Source: Nonomuraea antri
GTDB lineage: Bacteria > Actinomycetota > Actinomycetes > Streptosporangiales > Streptosporangiaceae
Assembly: GCF_013283785.1 (NCBI RefSeq)
Contig: NZ_JABCPZ010000026.1
Location: 1 to 64,000, forward strand
DNA length: 64,000 bases
Direction of reading: 5' to 3'
Positions within the stretch are counted from its first letter, which is position 1, and the number at the start of each line of letters is the position of its first letter. This document shows positions 1 to 7,859 of this stretch, one piece after another. Position numbers and translations under genes: made by a program. Below the pieces are notes generated by a model, which saw only the letters and a list, made by a program, of their open reading frames with translations, was not told the DNA's origin and did no database searches.

Positions 1-144
1 ACTTGACCCGATCAGCACCTGGCTGCGGAGGGTGTAGGCACACGACCCTCTACGGCCCTGCATGCGTTCCTCCAGGTCAACCCTCGATTTCGGGCTCACG
101 TGTGACTACCAACTGCGGAACCCGGGTGCCAGCGCCTCCTGACC

Positions 145-974
145 ATGCTGATCGTGGCCGGCCCCTACCCCGCGTGGAACAGCCGCTCGCGCCCATCGCC
201 GCGCGGACTCCAGTTCTTGCGATCCCTGGACGAGTTGTCGTTCGGCCGAAGCGACCGGCGCACGCAGCCGCTCTTCGTGGACGAGTTCGAGCTGCGCCCG
301 CGCAACGACGACGAGCAGGGCGGGGCGCCCGACTACGCCGTCCTGTGGGACGACCGTCTCTGGCTGATCGAACTGAAGACGGAGACGTCGAGCCATCGGC
401 GGGGTCAGCTCGCCACGTACTACACGCTGGCCGGCCATCACCATCCCGGGCTGAGCCTGGACCTCACCTACCTGACCCCGCCGTTCACGTTCAAGCCGCC
501 GTCCGACCGGGACGGCGTCAGGTTCGCGCACGTCGACTGGACCCAGGTCGTGCCACTGCTGCGCGAGGTCTGGGCGAGGGCACGAACGCGGAACAGCGGG
601 CCGTCGCCACGCTCGTCCAAGCGCTGGAGAGCATCGGTTCGAACTGGTCCGCGTGGCGCGCCCAGCGAGCTGAAACCGTACGTGACGAGCCGCCGGCCAT
701 CGAGGACCTGGACGCCATGGCACTGGCCGAGGCGACGGCCCGCGACGGTCGGCAGCGAGCCGTGGACCATCCGGCGGCCGACCTGGAGCGGCTCCAGCGT
801 CTTCGCCTGACCCTGCGCCAGGCCCTCCGCGCCACGCCGGAACGATCTCCGCTGCGGTACGTGCAGCCGTGGCTCTGGAACGCCGCGACCAGCGGCGGAA
901 CCGCCCTCACGGCCTCCGGCCGAGACACCGGCTACGAGCTACGCCTCTCCCGCTACCGCAAGCCCGTGCACTGA
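145..974 (+). pseudogene. PD-(D/E)XK nuclease-like protein, frameshifted
   Basis: The gene reads in one frame from ATG 145 to about 572 and then continues convincingly in another frame to the stop at 974. The first part carries the signature PDYAVLWDDRLWLIELKTE, a D...ExK arrangement typical of PD-(D/E)XK nucleases. The second part (GTNAEQRAVATLVQALES and on to RLSRYRKPVH) is ordinary protein sequence and reads smoothly from the first. Restoring one G in the run near 571-575 would rejoin them as ...REVWGEGTNAEQ.... So this is either a one-base deletion or a sequencing error. The repaired protein would be about 277 aa. No strong ribosome site precedes 145, and an in-frame stop at 103-105 limits any upstream extension. 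Its biological role is unknown; the nuclease assignment rests on the motif only. Confidence 0.55.
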
Positions 975-1134
975 GCAGCCGAAGACGTGAGTCGCCATGA
1001 CGGAAACGCCGCAGGATACGCGGGATTCTCACCCTCGGTGAGCCCCGAGCGCGGCGATCCTCCCCGATCCTGGCGGAACCGGCTCATGCCCGCTCGCACG
1101 CGCGCGACCGCAACGATCGGCCGGCCCCGCGATG

Positions 1135-1205
1135 GCCGACCAGCGAGAACCGCGCCACGCACGAAGCCGACCAGCGAGAACCGTGCCACGCACGAAGCCG
1201 ACCAG
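1135..1205. repeat. 31-bp tandem repeat, two copies plus a partial third
   Basis: Units at 1135-1165 and 1166-1196 differ at one base; a third copy begins at 1197 and diverges after about 9 bases. Each starts with the 16-mer GCCGACCAGCGAGAAC, which also occurs once at 7678-7693. It lies in the 454-bp spacer between the nuclease-like gene and the lipoprotein. No credible gene was seen in 975-1428. Confidence 0.85.
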
Positions 1206-1248
1206 CCGCAGCGGACACGCAGCCCGCGCCGGACGGTGCCGCCGCCGT

Positions 1249-1328
1249 CTCGTGCGCACGACAAAGATCTCGTGCGCACGACGAAGATCTGGTGTGCACG
1301 ACGAAGATCTCGTGCGCTCGACAAAGAA
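1249..1328. repeat. Four 20-bp tandem repeats with palindromic cores
   Basis: Four head-to-tail 20-bp units start at 1249, 1269, 1289 and 1309. Units 1 and 2 contain the perfect 12-bp palindrome TCGTGCGCACGA; units 3 and 4 carry one-base-degenerate versions. The regular spacing (about two helical turns) and the position 100 bp upstream of the lipoprotein start suggest an operator array. A neutral tandem expansion is equally possible. Confidence 0.8.
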
Positions 1329-1428
1329 TCGCCATCGTTTGGCGATCGGTCCGTTTCGCGGGAGTAGGCCCTGACTCCGCGCGGTAGGACCTGGTCTTGA
1401 TACCGGCGAGCTCTCGAAGGGAACGGCA

Positions 1429-2295
1429 ATGAGGACCTTGCCGGCCACGATGACGGTGCTCGCGGCCGCCGCGGTCCTGACGGGCGGCTGCGGCGGCGAG
1501 CAGAACGGGTCCGAACCGGGCGGGGCGGGACAGGCCGGGCCAAGCGCTCCCGGCCAGGTGAAACCGGTCATTCTCCCGGAGGAGGCCCTCGTCTCGAGCG
1601 AGGACAGCGGCGACCTCCCCGAGGCCACGACTCAGGTGGCGCTGGACTGCCAGAAGATGTCGCAGACCCGCGATTTCGCGGGCACGGCGCGGGCGATGGA
1701 GGCGGTGGCGTCGTCCGCGGACAGTCCGCCCAGCGCGAAGGCGCTCGCGAAGGTCTGCCAGTCGGCGGCGAACGCCAATCAGAGCAAGTGGCAGGAGGCG
1801 TTCGAGGACGCCCAGGAGGCGGAGCAGCTGACCAAGCAGGGGGGATTCGCCAACGTCGTTTCTCCATCGACGCAGCGCAAGACCTTGCGGATGCTCAACC
1901 GTTCGAAAATGCACAGCGCCCTGGCCATCGGCGACGCGGAGGGCGCCCGGCAAGCGTACGCCGAGCTGGAACGGCTCGGCGGCGTTTCACAGCAGGACCT
2001 CTGGAGCTCGTGCTCGGTGGCGAGCGATCCGTCCGTGCTCCCGGAGTGCGCGACCGTCAAGCCCCCGGCCCCGGGGACGGCGACGCCGTCGGACGAGCAG
2101 CCCCCGCCGGACGACGAATCGTCACCGGACGAGCCGGGCGAGCCGACCGACCGGCCCGAGGAACCCACCGAGTCAGGCCCCGGCACGACCGACGGCCCGA
2201 CCGACGACCAGACGGACCCCGGCGACCCCGCCGAGCCGACCGACGAGGGCGACTCCCCACCCGGCGACGACGGTCCGGCCCCGGCCGAGTCGTGA
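1429..2295 (+). CDS. Secreted lipoprotein with acidic Pro/Thr-rich tail
   Basis: This 288-aa protein starts at ATG 1429 with a ribosome site (GAAGGGA) about 8 bases upstream. Residues 1-22 form a signal peptide ending in the lipobox LTGGC, so the mature protein should be diacylated on Cys and held on the outer face of the membrane. The central part (about 60-200) is helical and Ala/Glu-rich. The last 85 residues are a disordered run of P, D, E, T and G, typical of a wall-spanning linker. I recognise no enzymatic domain. The next gene begins 10 bp after the stop, so the two are probably co-transcribed. The palindromic repeat array at 1249-1328 is a candidate regulatory element. Confidence 0.85.
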   Translation: MRTLPATMTVLAAAAVLTGGCGGEQNGSEPGGAGQAGPSAPGQVKPVILPEEALVSSEDSGDLPEATTQVALDCQKMSQTRDFAGTARAMEAVASSADSPPSAKALAKVCQSAANANQSKWQEAFEDAQEAEQLTKQGGFANVVSPSTQRKTLRMLNRSKMHSALAIGDAEGARQAYAELERLGGVSQQDLWSSCSVASDPSVLPECATVKPPAPGTATPSDEQPPPDDESSPDEPGEPTDRPEEPTESGPGTTDGPTDDQTDPGDPAEPTDEGDSPPGDDGPAPAES

Positions 2296-2305
2296 AGCCT
2301 CGTCC

Positions 2306-3199
2306 ATGAGCACGTCCGCGGATGACGGCGGCGAGCCGGGCCAGGATTTCGCCCGCGTATGGGCCATCCTCGCCCACATCGTGACGCCGACCACCTTCGT
2401 CGCGGCGATCATGATGTACTTCGGCGCCGTCCGGGCCAACACCATGTACGGCCGGCTCGGCGTGGACCCGAGCCTGCTCGGCCTGACCCTGCAGGACTAC
2501 GTGCTGCGCAGCGTCACCCTGACGATCGAACCGCTGATCCTGATCCTGGCGCTGGCGCTGCTCGCACCGCCGTTGCACGTGCGGCTGGTCCGAGCCGCGA
2601 GCAGGCACCGTACCGCCATGAAACGGGTGGTCACGGCGATGGCCGTGCTGGGGGTCGCCTGCGCGGCGGTCGGCATCGCGAGCTTGGCGGGCTGGCTGCG
2701 GCTGCCGGTCTACGTCATGCCCTTCTGCCTGGGGCTCGGCGTATTCGTGCTGGTCTACTGCGCCTCCCTGTACCAGAGGCTCAATCCCGGACGCACGATC
2801 TCCCCCACCTACCGGGTGGCCCAGCGTACGGGCTGCGTGGCGCTCCTGCTGATCCTGCTGCTGTGGGCGGTCACCCAGACCGCGCAGCGGCGCGGGATCG
2901 ATGCGGCCAACCGGTACCGGCTGAACCCGGGCATGATGCCCAGCACCGTGGTCTACGCGGCGCGGCGCCTCTACCTTGAGGGACCGGGAATCACCGAGAC
3001 CACGCTGCCCGACCCCGACGCGATGTTCCGCTACCGCTATGCCGGGCTGCGGCTGCTGATCCATTCCAACCAGCGCTACTTCCTCCTCCCCGCCTGCTGG
3101 GCGACCAACCCGTGGGCCCGCGCGATCGCCCTTCCCGCCGGCGAGGCGCTGCGGCTGGAGTTCTCCGTGCTCAGGCTGCCGCCGGAGTGCCCGGCCTGA
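2306..3199 (+). CDS. Multi-pass membrane protein, unknown function
   Basis: This 297-aa protein has about five hydrophobic segments: near residues 23-45, 72-92, 108-130, 135-157 and 177-198. The C-terminal 100 residues are soluble. ATG 2306 lies 10 bp after the lipoprotein stop, which implies an operon. No family was recognised. Linkage to a surface lipoprotein suggests that the two form an envelope-associated pair, but that is inference. Transcription should end at the hairpins at 3208-3258. Confidence 0.8.
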   Translation: MSTSADDGGEPGQDFARVWAILAHIVTPTTFVAAIMMYFGAVRANTMYGRLGVDPSLLGLTLQDYVLRSVTLTIEPLILILALALLAPPLHVRLVRAASRHRTAMKRVVTAMAVLGVACAAVGIASLAGWLRLPVYVMPFCLGLGVFVLVYCASLYQRLNPGRTISPTYRVAQRTGCVALLLILLLWAVTQTAQRRGIDAANRYRLNPGMMPSTVVYAARRLYLEGPGITETTLPDPDAMFRYRYAGLRLLIHSNQRYFLLPACWATNPWARAIALPAGEALRLEFSVLRLPPECPA

Positions 3200-3207
3200 T
3201 TCGCCGA

Positions 3208-3258
3208 GTGCCCTTCTTGACGGGCACGTCGCAGCGGTAGCCGGGGATCGTCCCCCGG
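3208..3258. terminator. Two hairpins between convergent genes
   Basis: GTGCCC (3208-3213) pairs with GGGCAC (3222-3227). A second hairpin, CCGGGGA/TCCCCCGG, lies at 3241-3258. They sit between a plus-strand gene ending at 3199 and a minus-strand gene ending at 3312, so they could terminate both. No long T-run is visible, as is usual in these genomes. Confidence 0.55.
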
Positions 3259-3311
3259 CGCTGTGGGTTCCGGCATCGGCACCGAGACGGAGGGACGGCC
3301 GATCAGCGCGC

Positions 3312-4421
3312 TCAATCGACCGCCGCCTCCGATGGGTTGGTCAGGGAGGTGGTGCGCTGGTCGAAGAACAGGCGGGCGACCAGGTCGCCCCTGGACCCGG
3401 TGCCGGACTTGGCGAAGATCGACTTCAGATGGTCCTGAACGGTGTACGTCGCCAGCTCCAGCCGGTTGGCGATCTGCCTGGTCGACAGCCCTTGCGCGAC
3501 GAGTTCCGTGACCCGTCTCTCCCGCTGGGTGAGCCCGTACATGTCGGCCAGCAGCGGCGCCATCTCCGCCGGACGGGCCGCTTCGAGCAGCACCGCGACC
3601 GGCGCCGACGGCCCCTCGCCCAGCAGTGACCCGCGGACGATCAGCCAACGGCCCGTCCGGGTTCGCACCCGCGCCCGGGCCGGCCCGACCTCGGCGACCC
3701 GTTTCCCGGCGGCGATGGCACGCGCCTGGCCGGCGACGGAGCGGATCACCAGCGGCAGCCTGGTGCCGGCTCGGCCGCCGATACCGAGCTCGTCGATCCA
3801 CTGCTCGGCCTCCCGGTTGGCGAGGTCGACGCCGTCGTCGGGGTCCAGGACGAGCATTCCGGTGTCGGGACGGCCGGCGCGGGCGTCGTCCAGCAGCAGG
3901 GCCCGGCGCAATCCGTCCGAGAGCAGTGCGGTCAGCGACGAGAGCAGCCGCACCTCCGACGACGAGAAGTACGGGCGGTCCGTCTCGCGGAACACGGTGA
4001 GCGCGCCCCACGTGCCGGTGCCGCTGGACAGGACGACCCGCAGCTCGTCGGCGTAGCCCCCGGGACGCCGTACCTCTCGCTGACGGCGGCTGAGGTCGAG
4101 GTCGCCGGCGGTCACGTGGCTCAGGCTCGCCGCCGCCGTGCCCGCGCGGGCCAGGTCGACCCACTTGGCGTAGTCAGGTTCGCGCAACTCGATCTCGACG
4201 AGCCGGCTGATCGAATCCGCGGGCAGCCCGTTCTCGACGTACTCGGCGGTCGGCAGCATGGTGGCCGGGTCCATGGTCATCAAGCAGGAGCCCTCGGACG
4301 GCACCACGGCGTTCAGGGCATCGCTCACCGCGCGCCAGTAGGCCTCAACCGGCATCCCGCGGTGAACCAGCCGCCCGATGTCGGCGCGGACCCTTTCACG
4401 CATCGCCTGGTCGTGGACCAT
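3312..4421 (-). CDS. LuxR-family transcriptional regulator
   Basis: This is a 369-aa regulator. The C-terminal 65 residues are a LuxR/GerE helix-turn-helix (LTQRERRVTELVAQGLS, then TRQIANRLELATYTVQDHLK). The upstream 240 residues resemble a GAF-like sensory region (VLSSGTGTWGALTVFRE). There is no receiver domain, so it is not an ordinary response regulator. It is transcribed away from the VOC/DHFR-like gene pair, and the 89-bp gap at 4422-4510 must hold both promoters. Control of that pair is therefore likely. The ligand is unknown. Confidence 0.88.
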   Translation of the reverse strand: MVHDQAMRERVRADIGRLVHRGMPVEAYWRAVSDALNAVVPSEGSCLMTMDPATMLPTAEYVENGLPADSISRLVEIELREPDYAKWVDLARAGTAAASLSHVTAGDLDLSRRQREVRRPGGYADELRVVLSSGTGTWGALTVFRETDRPYFSSSEVRLLSSLTALLSDGLRRALLLDDARAGRPDTGMLVLDPDDGVDLANREAEQWIDELGIGGRAGTRLPLVIRSVAGQARAIAAGKRVAEVGPARARVRTRTGRWLIVRGSLLGEGPSAPVAVLLEAARPAEMAPLLADMYGLTQRERRVTELVAQGLSTRQIANRLELATYTVQDHLKSIFAKSGTGSRGDLVARLFFDQRTTSLTNPSEAAVD

Positions 4422-4510
4422 GGTTCAGCGTAGCCGTACCCCCCAGAAATGTGGGATACCCGCGAGAACGCGGTCGCGGCAGGCTGGTCGCAGGGAAGGG
4501 AGGAGCCACG
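4422..4510. promoter_or_regulatory. Divergent promoter region, LuxR / VOC
   Basis: This is the only space for the promoters of the minus-strand LuxR gene and the plus-strand VOC gene. It ends in the ribosome site GGGAAGGGAGGAG, eight bases before ATG 4511. No clear -35/-10 pair or palindrome could be assigned. Confidence 0.4.
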
Positions 4511-4948
4511 ATGAGGACCTTGCACATAGGGCTGCGGGTGACCGACCGCGCGCGGTCGCTGGCGTTCTACGAGGCCATCGGGTACGAGGTCGTCGGGTGC
4601 GTGCCCGAGACGCCGATCGGGCATCTGACCATGCTCAAGCTGCCCGGCGACGAGTTCGTGACCGTCGAGCTCGTGCACGACGCCGAGCCGGTCGTCCGCG
4701 GCACCGACGTGAGCCATTTCGTCATCCAGGTCGAGTCGATGGCCGACACGCTGCGGCTGCTCGCCGCACGCGGGATTGAGCCCGTCGGCCCTGGTCAGGA
4801 CAGTGCGGACGGCCTGAAGACGGCGTTCGTCGCCGACCCGGACGGCCGCAGGATCGAACTCGTCCAGTGGCCGCCCGGCCACGCCGACGGCATGACCGCG
4901 GCCGATTGGGCCGATTCGAGCGCGGGGAAGGACGACTCCGATGGGTGA
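4511..4948 (+). CDS. VOC (glyoxalase/bleomycin-resistance fold) protein
   Basis: This 145-aa single-domain vicinal-oxygen-chelate protein contains the usual pattern LHIGLRVTDRARSLAFYEAI at the start and FVADPDGRRIELVQ near the end, with a metal-ligand-type His and Glu. The start was set at ATG 4511 because a strong GGAGG ribosome site lies just before it; the frame is open further upstream without a ribosome site. It overlaps the next gene by 8 bp, so the two are translationally coupled. The family includes lactoylglutathione lyases, dioxygenases and drug-binding proteins; the substrate here cannot be deduced. Confidence 0.88.
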   Translation: MRTLHIGLRVTDRARSLAFYEAIGYEVVGCVPETPIGHLTMLKLPGDEFVTVELVHDAEPVVRGTDVSHFVIQVESMADTLRLLAARGIEPVGPGQDSADGLKTAFVADPDGRRIELVQWPPGHADGMTAADWADSSAGKDDSDG

Positions 4949-5531
4949 CGCGCCGATTCGTCTGTACATGGCCATGTCCGTCGACGGCTTCATCGCCGGT
5001 CCTGACGACCGTGCGGGCCAGGAGCTGGGACGCGGGGGCGGGCGGTTGTTCAACTGGCTCGACCAGCGGATGTCGTCCGGGGTCGACGGTCAGGTGTACC
5101 GCGAGGCGCTGGCCACCGGCGCCGTGATCTCGGGGCGGCGTACGTTCGAGCTGGCCGGCCGGTGGCAGGGCGATCACCACGACGGCGTGCCGATCCACGT
5201 GCTGACCCATCACGTCGAGGCGGACGACGTGCCGCCGGGCAGCGCGAAGTTCTACACCGACGTCGACGCGTGCGCCGCCGATGCCAAGGAGGCCGCGCAG
5301 GGCCGTGCGGTGCTGGTGCACGGCGCGGGCGCGGCGCGGGCGCTGCTGGCGGCCGGTCGGCTCGACGAGCTCGAACTGCACCTCGTCCCCGTGCTACTGG
5401 GCGGTGGACGCCGGCTGTTCGAGTCCACCGGGCTCGATCCCGTCGAGCTGGAGCTGGTACGCAGGCTCGACGGCAGCGACGCCACGCACCTGCGTTACCG
5501 GGTCGTCCGTGGAGGCGGAACACGGTCATGA
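4941..5531 (+). CDS. Dihydrofolate reductase/RibD C-terminal-like reductase
   Basis: This 196-aa protein has the DHFR-like start MAMSVDGFIAGPDD, a central GAVISGRRTFE and the C-terminal segment LDELELHLVPVLLGGGRRLF, which together define the RibD-C/DHFR-like family common in actinomycetes. Such proteins bind NADPH, but their substrates are mostly unknown; it is not the housekeeping FolA. The start overlaps the end of the VOC gene by 8 bp. The divergent LuxR regulator is the likely controller. Confidence 0.88.
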   Translation: MGDAPIRLYMAMSVDGFIAGPDDRAGQELGRGGGRLFNWLDQRMSSGVDGQVYREALATGAVISGRRTFELAGRWQGDHHDGVPIHVLTHHVEADDVPPGSAKFYTDVDACAADAKEAAQGRAVLVHGAGAARALLAAGRLDELELHLVPVLLGGGRRLFESTGLDPVELELVRRLDGSDATHLRYRVVRGGGTRS

Positions 5532-5687
5532 CCGCCATTTCGCGCGTTTCTTCTCGTCGTCTGTGTCTTTTGCCGCAGAAGACCGGCCGGAGCGCGTCAT
5601 AACCTGCCGTCGACAGGCGAAAGCCCCCGGGCGGGTGAACGGACTGGGGCTCCGTAGCCGGATACGCAAGTCCGCCGCCACATCATC

Positions 5688-6146
5688 ATGACGCCAAGGA
5701 AGATCACGACAGCAGCCGTTTCCGCGACCGTCCTCGCGAGCCTGCTCACTCCAGCCGCCGCCGCGGCGAGCACCTCCCCCGCACACGTGCCGAACGCCGG
5801 TGAAACCACGGCCGCCGCTCTCGCCTGCGGCCCGGGGCGGGTGTTCCTCGACGGGATCAGAGCCCTCGACGTCCTCGAAGAAGGCGAGCGGGACGAGGTG
5901 TACATCCTGAACGAGAAGGGCGTGAAGATCTGGCCGAGGACCGCGCCCTACGTGTCGATGGCCAAGGGGCAGCGGGTCGAGGTGGACAAGTGCGTCCGGG
6001 TCGGCGCCACGCTCCGGCTCTGGGACGACGACGGTCCACTCAATCCCGACGATTTCATGGGCCTCACCAAGATCCTCAGCGAGTCCACCTTCAACCACGT
6101 CTTCGACAACCGAGCCAGCAGGTACCGGCTCGGGGTCATCGCCTGA
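5688..6146 (+). CDS. Small secreted protein
   Basis: This 152-aa protein has a Sec signal peptide (positively charged MTPRK, a hydrophobic core, then AAAAAS). The mature part of about 120 residues has two Cys (ACGPG and DKCVR) that could form a disulfide. No ribosome site precedes ATG 5688, but the signal peptide starts exactly there, so the message may be leaderless. No family was recognised. It stands alone between the DHFR-like gene and the XRE regulator. Confidence 0.7.
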   Translation: MTPRKITTAAVSATVLASLLTPAAAAASTSPAHVPNAGETTAAALACGPGRVFLDGIRALDVLEEGERDEVYILNEKGVKIWPRTAPYVSMAKGQRVEVDKCVRVGATLRLWDDDGPLNPDDFMGLTKILSESTFNHVFDNRASRYRLGVIA

Positions 6147-6348
6147 CCTCCGGGCCCGTCGACGCCGGCCGGCCGCGGGCCGCCGCCGGCGTTGACGATC
6201 GTGATCCACTGTGACGGAATGCCTTGAACTGCCGCGCCAATGTCCATAACGTGCAAAACGAGGGCAGAATACTCAGCCTTCGAACACCGTCCGTCCGCTG
6301 CAGACACACCCCTAAAGCGAGTGACATTCGGGCAGGTGAGGTTGGCAT

Positions 6349-6380
6349 GCGCATCAGTGGGCAGGCGCATCAGTGGGCAG
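6349..6380. repeat. 16-bp tandem duplication over an XRE gene start codon
   Basis: The 16-mer GCGCATCAGTGGGCAG occurs at 6349-6364 and again at 6365-6380, followed by GCGC, the first bases of a third copy. The G at 6349 is the last base of ATG 6347, which has the best ribosome site (GGTGAGG) in this region. Because 16 is not a multiple of 3, the duplication puts that ATG out of frame with the downstream coding sequence. Confidence 0.95.
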
Positions 6381-7574
6381 GCGCTGCGCGCCGCGCGGGT
6401 GAAGGCGGGGATCTCGATGCGGGGCATGGCCCGCCGCACCAGGATCTCCTACAGCCATCTGTCCAACGTGGAACGCGGCGACCGGGCGGCCACCGCGCCG
6501 GTGGTGGAGGCGTACCGGCGCGCGCTGGCGGACAAGGGCCACGTCCTGGTCACGGGGGGCCAGGACGTGCGGTTCCGCGAGGTGTCGGACCTGCTGCGCG
6601 ATTCCGGCAACGGTCTGCCGGGCGGCGCCGTTCCCGCGCTGACCGCCGCCGAGACCGTCCGCGCCGGGCTGCACGACGCGGTCGGCCGCCGCTCCCGCGC
6701 CGAGTGGTGGCAGCAGGCCATCGCCGACTACGGCGCCAGCCACTACCTCGCCCCACCCACGGAACTGCTGCGCGACCTGCTCGCCGACGCCGCCGTGCTC
6801 AAGAAGCACATCTCCGACGGCGCCGAAGCCGACCGGCGCGGGTTGCTGCGCTCCGCGGGGTATCTGGCCGGCGTCACCGCGTACGCGTGGTCGAATCTGG
6901 GCGAGCGCCGCCAGGCCCGCCGCTGGTGGCACACCGCCATCGACGCCGCCGACCAGTCCGAGGACCCGACCGCGCAGGTGTGGGTACGCGCATGGGCGGT
7001 GGCCAACGGCCCTTACATCGACCGGCGGCTGGGCGAGAGCCTCACCCTGGCCCGTGAACGGCTCGGCGAGCACCTCGCCCCGGCCAGTGCGTCCTGCGCG
7101 TTGCTGAGCGGACTCGCCCAGACCCAGGCCGATCTCGGCGACCCCGCGGCCGTGACGACGCTGCGGCAGCTGGCCGAGCTCACCGAGCGGGTGCCCACCG
7201 CGGTCGCCCACGATCGGGGGTCGTTGTTCGGCTGGCCGGAGGTCCGGCTGCGGTACACCGAGTCTCACGTGCACACCGCCTGCGGCGACACGTCCGCCGC
7301 CTACGCCGCCCAGGACCGCGCGCTGGGCATCTACCACACCGACATGCCCCGCGATCGGGCCAGGATCCTGCTGCACCGCGCGCGCTGCCTGGTCATCGAC
7401 GGCGACATCGCCGGGGGCATCGCATGCGCCACCGGCGTGCTCGACAACATCGACGCCACCGTGCGCTTCGAGAGCGTGAACGTCACCGCCAAGGCGGTGC
7501 TCGCCGCCGTCCCGCCGCGCGCCCGCAAGCTGGCCGTGGTCACCGCTCTCCACGACAGGTTGCGGAGCACCTAG
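6357..7574 (+). CDS. XRE-family HTH regulator with TPR-like C-terminus
   Basis: From residue 5 the protein reads RISGQALRAARVKAGISMRG and ISYSHLSNVERGDRAA, a standard XRE/Cro helix-turn-helix. About 330 helical, Ala/Leu-rich residues follow, as in the large actinobacterial family of XRE regulators with TPR-like domains. The frame is open from 6240, but the likely original start was ATG 6347, now out of frame because of the 16-bp duplication. In-frame alternatives are GTG 6321, 6336 or 6357; 6357 gives about 405 aa but has poor ribosome-site spacing. Expression may therefore be reduced or phase-variable. No obvious target gene is adjacent. Genes of this family often regulate morphology or antibiotic production. 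Confidence 0.75.
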   Translation: MGRRISGQALRAARVKAGISMRGMARRTRISYSHLSNVERGDRAATAPVVEAYRRALADKGHVLVTGGQDVRFREVSDLLRDSGNGLPGGAVPALTAAETVRAGLHDAVGRRSRAEWWQQAIADYGASHYLAPPTELLRDLLADAAVLKKHISDGAEADRRGLLRSAGYLAGVTAYAWSNLGERRQARRWWHTAIDAADQSEDPTAQVWVRAWAVANGPYIDRRLGESLTLARERLGEHLAPASASCALLSGLAQTQADLGDPAAVTTLRQLAELTERVPTAVAHDRGSLFGWPEVRLRYTESHVHTACGDTSAAYAAQDRALGIYHTDMPRDRARILLHRARCLVIDGDIAGGIACATGVLDNIDATVRFESVNVTAKAVLAAVPPRARKLAVVTALHDRLRST

Positions 7575-7677
7575 CCCCGGCGGCGCGCGCGACCGCCTGC
7601 CGGCCTGCCGGCCCGCCAGGAGAGCCACGCCGGTGGACGGCCGCGGCCGGCTGAGGGGTATTCAGCGTATTCATCGG

Positions 7678-7693
7678 GCCGACCAGCGAGAAC
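7678..7693. repeat. Dispersed 16-mer shared with the 1135-1205 repeat
   Basis: GCCGACCAGCGAGAAC is identical to the first 16 bases of both 31-bp units 6.5 kb upstream. Here it lies in the 285-bp spacer before the subtilisin gene. No other gene or clear promoter could be identified in that spacer. Confidence 0.7.
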
Positions 7694-7859
7694 GCGACCG
7701 GTGAGCATCGCGTCATGACGTCGACGCCCTTGACCGGGCACCTGGCCTGTCCGACTCTTCGTGCACCGGACGACATCCACCCCAGAACGGCCTCCGGCCG
7801 TGCCGCGCCAGTGTCGCTGATCCGCGACGGCTCGGCATGCACCCCCCGAGGAGAGACCC

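Noticed and set aside
1249..1328. CRISPR-like array
   Set aside because: The repeats are directly adjacent without unique spacers and the units are only 20 bp; no cas genes are present.
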